A stretch of DNA of 64,000 bases from Providencia alcalifaciens. GTDB lineage: Bacteria; Pseudomonadota; Gammaproteobacteria; Enterobacterales; Enterobacteriaceae. Position numbers and translations under genes: made by a program. The notes under the pieces were generated by a model, which searched no databases, was not told where the DNA came from, and worked only from the letters and a program-made list of their open reading frames with translations. This document shows positions 10,106-18,442 of the stretch, piece by piece. The stretch covers positions 2,294,001 through 2,358,000 of the forward strand of contig NZ_CP084296.1 in assembly GCF_020271745.1 (NCBI RefSeq), in the 5' to 3' direction. Positions within the stretch are counted from its first letter, which is position 1; the number at the start of each line of letters is the position of its first letter.

Positions 10106-10879
10106 CTAGAAGTTATACTTTAATGTATAAATGATTGCATCTTGGTAGAAGTCATCACCTAATTTATTATCAGCATAACGATATTGAACACCCGCAGCTA
10201 AATGTGGCGTCGCGTTCCACCAGAAAGCTAATGCGCCGTTCACGCCATCACGACCACCGTTACCATAACGCTCATGACGTGCAAATTCCATTTCATGCCA
10301 GTTAGTGATCATGAAATCTTCTTGGAACATTTTGAAGTTGTAACCTGCAACCCAACCAACCACATAGCCGTTATTACCGGAATAATAGGTTTGGTCAACA
10401 TAGTGCAAAGCCACGAAAGGTTTGAACCACAGATCACCAATCGAGGTGTTATAACCTATACCATACAGTGTGTTGACTTCATGGAAGTTGCCGCCATGTT
10501 TGTCACCTGGTAAAGACCAAGTACCATAAACGTGGCCGTATAAGTTGAATCCAGTATCTGCAATATAGACACGAGCTGTTGTTTTCAGCGTATAACGTTG
10601 GTTTTTGCCTGGATCTTCATGCTGTTTATTAAATGGGTTTTCAACATCAAAGAAACCATATAATTCACCCCAATTGAAATTAGCGCCACCTTCTAACTCG
10701 AAGTAAGCGAAATCTTCCTTATGGGTTGTATTTTTAGATTTATTTTCTGTATGACGGGACCAGTCGAGATAGTTCACGTTGATATCTGCGAAACCATTCT
10801 GATACCCAAGAAAATTTTCAGCATTTGCAGTTCCTGCCAATGATGCTAAAGCAGCAGCACAGAGTAGTGTTTTTTTCAT
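10106..10879 (-). CDS. Nucleoside-specific outer-membrane channel, Tsx/OmpK family
   Basis: The 257-residue protein has a clear signal peptide (MKKTLLCAAALASLAGTANA) and an all-beta mature part rich in Tyr/Trp/Asn, ending in the outer-membrane signature ..YTLKYNF. The opening ENFLGYQNGFADINVNYLDW is typical of the channel-forming Tsx family (OmpK of vibrios, Tsx of enterics), which passes nucleosides. It is inserted between cyoA and ampG, where E. coli has no such gene. A strong CRP site lies upstream, fitting the cAMP-CRP control known for tsx. It resembles OmpK more than E. coli Tsx, so no symbol is given. Confidence 0.85.
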   Translation of the reverse strand: MKKTLLCAAALASLAGTANAENFLGYQNGFADINVNYLDWSRHTENKSKNTTHKEDFAYFELEGGANFNWGELYGFFDVENPFNKQHEDPGKNQRYTLKTTARVYIADTGFNLYGHVYGTWSLPGDKHGGNFHEVNTLYGIGYNTSIGDLWFKPFVALHYVDQTYYSGNNGYVVGWVAGYNFKMFQEDFMITNWHEMEFARHERYGNGGRDGVNGALAFWWNATPHLAAGVQYRYADNKLGDDFYQDAIIYTLKYNF

Positions 10880-10966
10880 AAGACATTATTTTCGTTTATG
10901 TATTAATAAAAATTAGTTGTTACGCAAATTTTTAGCTTGTCAACTAACCATCCTCAAACATGTGAG

Positions 10967-10972
10967 ATATTA
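10967..10972 (-). promoter_or_regulatory. Candidate -10 element of the Tsx-like gene
   Basis: TAATAT on the minus strand. It would place the start site near 10960, about 61 bases from the centre of the CRP site, which is the class I activation geometry. Confidence 0.4.
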
Positions 10973-11009
10973 AGCTTTCATTTTGCAATTAAAAAATATC
11001 TTTCAGAGA

Positions 11010-11031
11010 ATGAGTGATGCTGATCACGCTT
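11010..11031 (-). promoter_or_regulatory. CRP (cAMP receptor protein) binding site
   Basis: On the minus strand the core GTGATCAGCATCAC matches the CRP consensus GTGA-N6-TCAC exactly. It is centred about 140 bases upstream of the Tsx-like start codon. Confidence 0.75.
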
Positions 11032-11155
11032 TTGTCAATCTTTAAACGATATTTGCTAGAGAGATCTAATTTGCGGAAAAAGGAGTGATTCCCCAAATTA
11101 ATTAGTTTAACTTGGGGCGTCGCGGGCTGGATAGAGAGAGAATCAATCAAAAATA

Positions 11156-12682
11156 TCAGGAAGGTTTATGTTTTATGGTTTTGCGGACAGCGAGGAAGTC
11201 GAGGGTTCCACCGACAATAAGGCTGATGGTTCCAATGGCTATACCTATGTTAAATATGAGATTCTGATAAGAAGGGAGCGATAACCACAAGGAAATATGG
11301 GAAGTAAACAAGTAAACTTTCACCCCTGCAAATGATGTGATTAGTAAACTAATTAACCAAACCGCCAGTGTAAATACTGCTGCCATTAGTGCATAAACCG
11401 CAATTTTATATTCGCGAGGAAAAAACTCTCTGCGTTGAAACTCTCCCGTATCTTGGGTGTATAACAACGAAGTTCGGCAAGCGAGTAGTAATAAAACCCC
11501 CGGTACTGCAACGCCGATGGAGATTAAGTAGAACATTGGCCAGCCGTAGGTACTGACAAAAATACTTGCGACAGGACCGATATAAACACGACCGACAGCG
11601 GATAATGCTGAAAGCAAGGCAAATTGAGTCGCTGATAAAGACTTATTACATAAGGTCATTAATAAGGCGACAAATGCCGCGGTTCCCATTCCTGAAAAGA
11701 TATTTTCGAGGAATATAATAGATCCCATGCTAATAATATTTGGTGGTGTTACTGCGAGGAACCAGTAGCCAATATTCGAGCCACCTTGGAGCACACCGAA
11801 GACGAATAATGCTTTAAATAGGCTCATATTTTTCATCAGATAACCCCCAAATAGGGCCCCGATGATTGTAGCCGCCATACCAACGGTTTTATTTACTGTA
11901 CCCACTTCGCTTAAACTAAAGCCAAGAGCATTAAGTAAAAAGTTAGTATTTAGCGCCATAACGAAAGCATCACCCATTTTATAAAAGATGAGAAGCAACA
12001 AAATCAGCCATGCATTATTTCGGCTAAAAAATTCGGCAAGTGGCTCATAAATAGCATCTTTTAAAGACGTTGGTGGGGCGGTGTTTTCTTGAGGCTCTTT
12101 TGCGAATAAGGTAGCGAAGACCCCAATAAACATCAGACCAGCCATGACTAAGTAAAGCTGTTGCCACGTTAAGAATTTATCAGCAAGCCAAAGTGCTAAT
12201 CCCCCAGAAACCAACATACTGATGCGATATCCCATGACAGATGTTGCTGCACCAATACCTCGCTCTTCTGCGCTTAGTAAATCTGTTTTATAGGCATCAA
12301 AGACAATATCTTGGGATGCGGAACAGAATGCTACAGTGACTGCTAACGCAGCTAACCACCAAAGATGTTCCGACGGGTTCATAAAACTCATGGCGGCAAT
12401 GCTAATAACAAGCAAAATTTGCGTTGTTAATAACCACCCTCTGCGACGCCCTAAAAATGGGGGGGTATAACGATCCATCATAGGGGACCATAGAAATTTT
12501 AAAACGTAGGCTTGACCGACAAGAGAAAAGAAACCGATGGTTTTAATGTCAATTTTTTCAACGGTTAACCAAGCTTGTAATGTTCCCGCGGTTAATGCCA
12601 AGGGCAACCCTGAGACGAATCCCAGTAAAATTAAGGTAACATTATTGGGCAGTGTAAATTTGGGCAGTGTAAAACGTGGCAT
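11156..12682 (-). CDS. ampG: Muropeptide transporter AmpG
   Basis: AmpG imports anhydro-muropeptides from the periplasm for cell-wall recycling and thus influences beta-lactamase induction where AmpR/AmpC exist. The protein has 12 or more membrane helices of the MFS type and strong family blocks: SGLPLALTAGTLQAWLTVE, IGFFSLVGQAYVLKFLWSP, DRYTPPFLGRRRGW and SALSAVGRVYIGP. The start at 12682 (MPRFTLPKF) is chosen over one 23 codons upstream because AGGGA precedes it and it aligns better with E. coli AmpG. The resulting 508 residues are slightly longer than in E. coli (491). Confidence 0.93.
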   Translation of the reverse strand: MPRFTLPKFTLPNNVTLILLGFVSGLPLALTAGTLQAWLTVEKIDIKTIGFFSLVGQAYVLKFLWSPMMDRYTPPFLGRRRGWLLTTQILLVISIAAMSFMNPSEHLWWLAALAVTVAFCSASQDIVFDAYKTDLLSAEERGIGAATSVMGYRISMLVSGGLALWLADKFLTWQQLYLVMAGLMFIGVFATLFAKEPQENTAPPTSLKDAIYEPLAEFFSRNNAWLILLLLIFYKMGDAFVMALNTNFLLNALGFSLSEVGTVNKTVGMAATIIGALFGGYLMKNMSLFKALFVFGVLQGGSNIGYWFLAVTPPNIISMGSIIFLENIFSGMGTAAFVALLMTLCNKSLSATQFALLSALSAVGRVYIGPVASIFVSTYGWPMFYLISIGVAVPGVLLLLACRTSLLYTQDTGEFQRREFFPREYKIAVYALMAAVFTLAVWLISLLITSFAGVKVYLFTSHISLWLSLPSYQNLIFNIGIAIGTISLIVGGTLDFLAVRKTIKHKPS

Positions 12683-12878
12683 TATTCCCTCATCGCCTGA
12701 TGCTGGTGTATTACGTTGCGCGAAGAATGGCGCAGTGGAAAGATAAAACAACCCAAGCTATTTGTATTAAAGAAATAACTTGGGTTAGTACTTGGGTTAG
12801 TAGGAGAAAGCAGGCTATTTTTTGCTAACCCCCTATGAACCAGAATGATACTAGTATGAAATCATTCTTGACGCGCGA

Positions 12879-13460
12879 TTAATATCGTGAATTTTGTCTG
12901 ATAAAATCGGCCAGTTCTTGGTCTTTCGCCATATCTGAAATTAAATCACTTAAAGCAAGGTTAATCGCCGCAGCTATTTTTTCATTGGTTGCGCCTAATG
13001 CACCTTGGGTATTGTAATTACGGCTATAACTCCGGCTTTTGGTTGAGCCATTTGGCGCGGTAGCATTCACGACAACGCTGGAATTAACCGTAATATTATG
13101 GCGTAAACTTCCTTCGCTCACTTGGGTGCTCAATTTGTTTAATTGAACCACTAAGTTGATATTGGCGGGAGAAGTCACCATGAAACCACGAGCGGCCATC
13201 TGCTTTTCTACTGCTTCTTGCATTAGATAACGGGGATCGCGAGAGGGATTGAGCACCTCTAAAGTACCATTTCGATTAATTTCAGCCAATGAGCGATTTG
13301 TACGGTTATCAACGCTACTTACACTAATTGAAGTCGCATTGAGCGTCGGGTTTTTGGCTGGTAATGCAATTTTAGGTTCGAGGGACAGCGTATTAGACGG
13401 CGCAGTACAGCCCGCTAATAGAAATAACGCAAAAAGTGGAAAACACAGTTTTCTTAACAT
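12879..13460 (-). CDS. yajG: Lipoprotein YajG
   Basis: A lipoprotein of 193 residues with signal MLRKLCFPLFALFLLAGC (lipobox LAGC). The remainder matches the YajG family of outer-membrane-linked lipoproteins of unknown function found next to ampG. The start at 13460 is chosen because it begins the signal peptide directly; a longer frame upstream would bury it. In E. coli yajG precedes ampG in the same transcription unit; here 196 bases separate them. Divergent from bolA. Confidence 0.88.
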   Translation of the reverse strand: MLRKLCFPLFALFLLAGCTAPSNTLSLEPKIALPAKNPTLNATSISVSSVDNRTNRSLAEINRNGTLEVLNPSRDPRYLMQEAVEKQMAARGFMVTSPANINLVVQLNKLSTQVSEGSLRHNITVNSSVVVNATAPNGSTKSRSYSRNYNTQGALGATNEKIAAAINLALSDLISDMAKDQELADFIRQNSRY

Positions 13461-13726
13461 AATTCTTCCCAGTTCATCTTTCCTAATTGAAAATGTTCCG
13501 TTATGGTTCGGGGTGCAACAACGCACACTATTAGACAACAGTTTGAGAAAAAAATTCGCATAATAAATGTGCAGTCGATGAACATTTTGCATTCTCAGAC
13601 CATAGTTTCAACAATGTAGATGCTATTATCCGCTATTTCTATAATAAGAAGATAGTTGCCAGCAGAATGATTGAGTGATTTTTTTCAAATATGCTGTAGC
13701 GTTTTTTAATTAATTTAGGAGTCTTT

Positions 13727-14065
13727 ATGGACGCCAATATGCCACAAACTATGCAGTCTCGCGTGAGTGAAAAGCTACAGTCTGCATTTGAACCTGAACA
13801 CATGGAGGTGATTAATGAAAGTCATCAACATAATGTGTTACCTGGTTCAGAGAGCCATTTCAAAGTGGTTTTAGTCAGTGATAAATTTGAAAACAAACGT
13901 ATGATTGGTCGTCACCGTGAAATCTATGCTATTTTGGCTGACGAGCTTGCAGGTGGGATCCATGCTTTAGCATTACACACTTATACGCCGAAAGAGTGGA
14001 ATGAATTAGCGAGTACAGTGCTAAAATCACCTGCTTGTCGTGGTGTTGGTGGTGTGAATCGCTAA
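13727..14065 (+). CDS. bolA: BolA transcription/stress morphogen
   Basis: The 112-residue BolA-family protein shows VINESHQHNVLPGSESHFKV and the helix-loop RHREIYAILADEL, followed by HALALHTYTPKEW, as in E. coli BolA. It is a small DNA-binding/Fe-S-associated regulator of cell shape and biofilm in stationary phase, often working with monothiol glutaredoxin. The ATG at 13727 has TTAGGAG at good spacing. The N-terminus is a few residues longer than in E. coli. Confidence 0.94.
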   Translation: MDANMPQTMQSRVSEKLQSAFEPEHMEVINESHQHNVLPGSESHFKVVLVSDKFENKRMIGRHREIYAILADELAGGIHALALHTYTPKEWNELASTVLKSPACRGVGGVNR

Positions 14066-14405
14066 TCAAACGCCTTGATGACATATGAATATCAATAGTA
14101 TGTTTATAGAGGTGGCTGTAAGTGAGTGTTTTTCCCTCAATTTGAGAGAGGAAAATGAATTTTTAGTCAGAAAAGTCACAAATAAAGAGGAATGATCGCT
14201 TCTTTTATCGGCTTTTCTCGACTCAGGGCGCATGCATCGGTATAATGCTGCGTCTAATTTTCAGTAAGGTTTCGGGACGCTTCTGATATCAGGGATGACC
14301 GTTATGAAAGTAACGCCCCCGGTTCTGGAAGGGAGATTGCCATTATGATTTAATGGCATAACTCTGGAGTAGACCGATCACTAAGATTTATTTTGAGGTA
14401 AGAAG
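14066..14405 (+). promoter_or_regulatory. tig promoter and structured leader
   Basis: This 340-base stretch has no gene. It contains a TATAAT -10 box at 14241-14246 (no good -35) and, in the transcribed leader, a perfect 8-bp hairpin TGCCATTA/TAATGGCA at 14338-14358 with a 5-base loop. A purine-rich SD (TTGAGGTAAGAAG) precedes the tig ATG. Confidence 0.5.
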
Positions 14406-15710
14406 ATGCAAGTTTCTGTTGAAACGACTCAAGGCCTTGGGCGTCGTGTAACAATCACCGTTCCTGCCACTGATATTGAAAAAGCGCTGAATAGCGAGCT
14501 GGTTAACGTTGCTAAGAAAGTCCGTGTTGATGGTTTCCGTAAAGGGAAAGTACCAATGCACATCGTTAAACAACGTTACGGTGCGTCTGTAATGCAAGAC
14601 GTTCTGGGCGATGTTATGCAACGTAACTTTATCAATGCAATCATTGAACAAAAAATCAATCCAGCTGGCGCACCAAGCTACAAGCCAGAAATGTTCGAAG
14701 ACGGTAAAGACTTCGTTTACGCGGTTGAGTTCGAAGTGTACCCAGAAATCGAATTAAAAGGTTTTGAAACTATCGAAGTTGAAAAACCAGCTGTAACTGT
14801 GAAAGACGAAGACCTCAACGACATGCTGGAAACTCTGCGTAAGCAACAAGCACAGTGGAAAGAAGTTGAAGATGCAGCGGCTGCGGATTCACGTATCACT
14901 ATTAACTTCACAGGTTCTATCGACGGTGAAGAATTCGAAGGTGGTAAAGCTGAAGACTTCGCACTGGTTATGGGTGAAGGCCGTATGATCCCAGGCTTCG
15001 AAGAAGGCGTTGTTGGTCATAAAGCTGGTGAAGAATTCGATATCGAAGTTAACTTCCCAGAAGATTACCATGCAGAAAACCTGAAAGGTAAAGCGGCTAA
15101 ATTCGCAATCGTTCTAAAGAAAGTTGAGCAGCGTGAACTGCCAGAATTTACTGAAGAGTTCGTTAAGCGTTTCGGTATTGCTGACGGTTCAGTAGACGGT
15201 CTGCGTGCAGAAGTTCGTAAAAACATGGAACGTGAGCTGAAAAATGCAGTTCGTAACCGTGTTAAAGCGCAAGTTCTGGAAGGTCTGGTTAACGCTAACG
15301 AAATCGAAGTCCCAGCAGCAGTTGTTGATGGTGAAATCGATGTTCTGCGTCGTCAAGCTGCACAGCGTTTTGGTGGCAACGAAAAACAAGCGATGGAATT
15401 ACCACGTGAACTGTTCGAAGAACAAGCTAAACGTCGCGTAATTGTTGGTTTGCTGTTAGGCGAAGTTATCCGTACTAACGAGCTGAAAGCTGACGAAGAT
15501 CGCGTTAAAGCGCTGATCGAAGACATGGCTTCTGCTTACGAAGATCCATCAGAAGTTATCGAATACTACAGCAAAAATGAAGAGCTGATGAACAGTGTTC
15601 GTAACTTAGCGTTAGAAGAGCAAGCTGTAGAAACTATTCTGGCAGCGGCTAAAGTAACTGAAAAAGAAACTAACTTTACTGAGCTGATGAACCAAGTTCA
15701 AGCTGGTTAA
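14406..15710 (+). CDS. tig: Trigger factor
   Basis: Ribosome-bound chaperone with prolyl isomerase activity. The 434-residue protein has the N-terminal ribosome-docking loop GFRKGKVP at residues 43-50, a central FKBP-type domain (about 150-245) and a long helical C-terminal domain. Length and motifs equal those of E. coli Tig. It stands upstream of clpP-clpX-lon, giving a chaperone/protease cluster. Confidence 0.97.
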   Translation: MQVSVETTQGLGRRVTITVPATDIEKALNSELVNVAKKVRVDGFRKGKVPMHIVKQRYGASVMQDVLGDVMQRNFINAIIEQKINPAGAPSYKPEMFEDGKDFVYAVEFEVYPEIELKGFETIEVEKPAVTVKDEDLNDMLETLRKQQAQWKEVEDAAAADSRITINFTGSIDGEEFEGGKAEDFALVMGEGRMIPGFEEGVVGHKAGEEFDIEVNFPEDYHAENLKGKAAKFAIVLKKVEQRELPEFTEEFVKRFGIADGSVDGLRAEVRKNMERELKNAVRNRVKAQVLEGLVNANEIEVPAAVVDGEIDVLRRQAAQRFGGNEKQAMELPRELFEEQAKRRVIVGLLLGEVIRTNELKADEDRVKALIEDMASAYEDPSEVIEYYSKNEELMNSVRNLALEEQAVETILAAAKVTEKETNFTELMNQVQAG

Positions 15711-15734
15711 TTTTTCTTTTTAGCAGTACAAAGT

Positions 15735-15765
15735 AAAACCCGTGGTGTTTCACTGCGGGTTTTTT
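15735..15765 (+). terminator. Terminator after tig
   Basis: The stem AAAACCCG/CGGGTTTT, extended by an inner GTG/CAC pairing, runs into a T-rich tract 25 bases after the tig stop. Confidence 0.85.
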
Positions 15766-16193
15766 GTCAATTAGCGTCGTAATATTTAGACTTTGTGCAA
15801 ATCATCTTGAAAATTACATTTAAACCCTAATTATAATAAGAGTTATCAAGATATTGTTTGCTGGATGATAAGGGTATTTTTGTGTGGAGCGTGGTTTTCA
15901 ACAGCATAAAACCGTGTAACGAGATAGACTTGTGTTAAACTCTTTAACAGAGCGTCTTGCCTATCGCAGTGTTTTCAACTGTATTCTGGCTTAATTCTTT
16001 AGCTGCTTTTTAACCAAAATTTAAAAAAGTGACTAAAATAATGAAGTAAGCGAAGAGCATAAGCAGGCAGACACAACTAACTTCGAAAGAGTGTTTTTTT
16101 AGAAATATTGTTTGTAGCACGATCCCTGCCCAAAATGGCGGACAGACAGCAAATTAGGCGCAAGCACCAGAAAGTTTTTAATAGGAGATTTCG
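15766..16193 (+). other. clpP upstream region
   Basis: There is no gene in these 428 bases. It contains a heat-shock promoter candidate (15806-15832) and a tight hairpin TGTTAAA-CTC-TTTAACA at 15933-15949. The long spacing from the promoter to the clpP ATG (about 350 bases) suggests additional nearer promoters, which were not identified. Confidence 0.5.
15806..15832 (+). promoter_or_regulatory. Candidate sigma-32 (heat-shock) promoter for clpPX
   Basis: A consensus sigma-32 -35 element CTTGAAA (15806-15812) is followed after 12 bases by CCCTAATT (15825-15832), close to the -10 consensus CCCCATNT. clpP is a heat-shock gene in E. coli. Confidence 0.5.
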
Positions 16194-16814
16194 ATGTCAC
16201 ATTTTGGCGGTCAGGAGCAGTTAGCATCCCAAATGGCACTAGTGCCAATGGTTATCGAGCAAACCTCTCGAGGTGAGCGCTCATATGATATTTATTCACG
16301 TCTATTAAAAGAACGTATTATCTTCCTGACAGGTCAGGTGGAAGATCATATGGCGAACTTAATTGTCGCTCAAATGCTATTTCTTGAAGCAGAAAACCCA
16401 GAGAAAGATATTCAACTTTATATCAACTCACCTGGTGGAGTGATCACTGCAGGAATGTCAATCTATGACACCATGCAATTTATTAAACCTGATGTTAGCA
16501 CTATCTGTATGGGGCAAGCGTGCTCAATGGGTGCGTTCTTATTAACCGCAGGTACAAAAGGTAAGCGTTTCTGCTTGCCAAACTCTCGTGTCATGATCCA
16601 CCAACCATTAGGTGGCTATCAAGGACAAGCGACAGACATTGAAATTCACGCTCAAGAAATTTTGAAAGTGAAATCGCGTATGAATGAATTGATGGCTCAA
16701 CATACAGGTAAAACCATCGAAGAAATTAGCCGCGACACAGAGCGTGACCGTTTCTTATCAGCAAATGAAGCCAAAGAATATGGTCTGGTTGATAATATTT
16801 ATACCAGCCGTTAA
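16194..16814 (+). CDS. clpP: ATP-dependent Clp protease proteolytic subunit
   Basis: Serine protease that forms the 14-subunit chamber used by ClpX and ClpA. The catalytic triad falls at Ser111 (GQACSMG), His136 (MIHQP) and Asp185 (DTERD). A short N-terminal propeptide precedes ALVPMV, as in enterics. RBS TAGGAGA precedes the ATG. clpX follows after 117 bases. Confidence 0.97.
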   Translation: MSHFGGQEQLASQMALVPMVIEQTSRGERSYDIYSRLLKERIIFLTGQVEDHMANLIVAQMLFLEAENPEKDIQLYINSPGGVITAGMSIYDTMQFIKPDVSTICMGQACSMGAFLLTAGTKGKRFCLPNSRVMIHQPLGGYQGQATDIEIHAQEILKVKSRMNELMAQHTGKTIEEISRDTERDRFLSANEAKEYGLVDNIYTSR

Positions 16815-16931
16815 TTTGCGAATATTTTGATATAATTAATTTATATCCAAAAGGTTTTGAAAATTTCTTGCCTTGTTTTACTGCGGAAGTTAGATAAAAC
16901 AAGGCATTATAAATATAAGTGAGGTCTACTG

Positions 16932-18209
16932 ATGACAGATAAACGCAAAGAAGGGGCAGGTAAATTACTGTACTGTTCTTTCTGCGGAAAAAGTCAGCAT
17001 GAAGTACGTAAGCTGATTGCCGGTCCGTCAGTCTATATTTGTGATGAATGCGTGGATTTATGCCTCGACATCATTCGTGAAGAGATAAAAGAACTTGCTC
17101 CGCATCGCGAGCGTAGTGAATTGCCAACTCCCCACGAAATCAGACAGCATCTTGACGACTACGTTATTGGTCAAGAAAAAGCGAAAAAAGTGTTAGCGGT
17201 TGCTGTTTATAACCACTACAAACGCCTACGCAATGGTGATAAAACCAGCGATGGTGTTGAATTAGGCAAAAGTAACATTCTGCTAATTGGCCCGACGGGT
17301 AGTGGTAAAACGTTATTAGCGGAAACGTTAGCTCGCTATTTAGATGTGCCATTCACTATGGCGGATGCGACCACATTAACTGAAGCGGGTTACGTGGGTG
17401 AAGACGTTGAAAATATCATCCAGAAGCTGCTACAAAAATGTGATTATGATGTTGAGAAAGCTCAACGTGGTATCGTCTATATCGATGAAATTGATAAAAT
17501 TTCTCGTAAATCTGATAACCCATCCATCACCCGTGATGTATCAGGTGAGGGGGTGCAACAAGCATTACTGAAACTGATTGAAGGCACTGTAGCTGCGGTT
17601 CCGCCGCAAGGTGGTCGTAAGCATCCGCAACAAGAGTTCTTACAGGTTGATACCTCGAAAATTCTGTTTATCTGTGGTGGTGCATTTGCAGGGTTGGATA
17701 AGGTTATTGGCCAACGTCTGAATACTCGTTCAGGGATTGGCTTTGCTGCGCAAGTTAAAGGGGAATCTGAGAAGGCAACTGAAGGTGAATTACTCACTCA
17801 AGCGGAGCCTGAAGATCTCATTAAATTTGGTTTGATTCCTGAGTTTATCGGTCGTTTACCTGTGGTTGCCACATTGACTGAACTGAGTGAAGAAGCACTG
17901 ATTCAGATCTTAAAAGAGCCGAAAAACGCATTGACTAAACAGTACCAAGCCCTGTTTAACCTCGAAGGTACTGAATTAGAGTTTCGTGAAGAGGCATTAA
18001 CGGCGATAGCGAAAAAAGCGATGGCACGTAAAACAGGTGCTCGTGGCTTACGTTCAATCGTCGAAGCAGCTCTACTTAATACCATGTACGATCTACCTTC
18101 AATGAGTGATGTTGAAAAAGTAGTTGTAGATGAAAATGTGATTAATGAACAGTCAGAACCGCTGTTAATCTACAGCAAACCGGATGCCCAAGCTTCTGGC
18201 GATAATTAA
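16932..18209 (+). CDS. clpX: ATP-dependent Clp protease ATP-binding subunit ClpX
   Basis: AAA+ unfoldase that recruits substrates to ClpP. It has the N-terminal zinc-binding domain with Cys15, Cys18, Cys37 and Cys40, Walker A GPTGSGKT, pore loop GYVG, Walker B IVYIDEID, and the IGF loop (RSGIGF) that docks on ClpP. The 425-residue length is normal. It is co-oriented with clpP and likely in one operon. Confidence 0.97.
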   Translation: MTDKRKEGAGKLLYCSFCGKSQHEVRKLIAGPSVYICDECVDLCLDIIREEIKELAPHRERSELPTPHEIRQHLDDYVIGQEKAKKVLAVAVYNHYKRLRNGDKTSDGVELGKSNILLIGPTGSGKTLLAETLARYLDVPFTMADATTLTEAGYVGEDVENIIQKLLQKCDYDVEKAQRGIVYIDEIDKISRKSDNPSITRDVSGEGVQQALLKLIEGTVAAVPPQGGRKHPQQEFLQVDTSKILFICGGAFAGLDKVIGQRLNTRSGIGFAAQVKGESEKATEGELLTQAEPEDLIKFGLIPEFIGRLPVVATLTELSEEALIQILKEPKNALTKQYQALFNLEGTELEFREEALTAIAKKAMARKTGARGLRSIVEAALLNTMYDLPSMSDVEKVVVDENVINEQSEPLLIYSKPDAQASGDN

Positions 18210-18240
18210 CTTCTCGTCTGTGTTCAATAAGTAATCAAAC

Positions 18241-18270
18241 AAAATGAGGGGGAACCCTCATTTTGTTTTT
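18241..18270 (+). terminator. Terminator after clpX
   Basis: A perfect 10-bp stem AAAATGAGGG/CCCTCATTTT with a 4-base loop is followed by GTTTTTTATG. Confidence 0.88.
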
Positions 18271-18286
18271 TATGTTTAACTAACCA

Positions 18287-18314
18287 TTGAATGCTAAAAT
18301 CTTGTCCCCATATA
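18287..18314 (+). promoter_or_regulatory. Sigma-32 heat-shock promoter of lon
   Basis: TTGAATG (18287-18293), a 12-base spacer and CCCCATATA (18306-18314) reproduce the arrangement of the E. coli lon heat-shock promoter as recalled, with the same hexamers and the same spacing. The start site would be near 18320, giving a leader of about 120 bases. Confidence 0.75.
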
Positions 18315-18442
18315 GTTTATATTCTTAGTTGTGGTTTCCTTATTTTGAAAGAGCACTGTTTATATCGCAGTGTTTTACAAGAATTTTTTCTGTTATAAGC
18401 AGAAACCCTTAACTGGCGTGTGCTAAACGAAGAGAGAGCTTT

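Noticed and set aside
12683-12751. Longer N-terminus for AmpG
   Set aside because: The ATG at 12682 has a better ribosome site and matches the family start more closely.
12778-12801. Two tandem copies of ACTTGGGTTAGT between yajG and ampG
   Set aside because: A short simple duplication without a recognised role; too little to support a functional claim.
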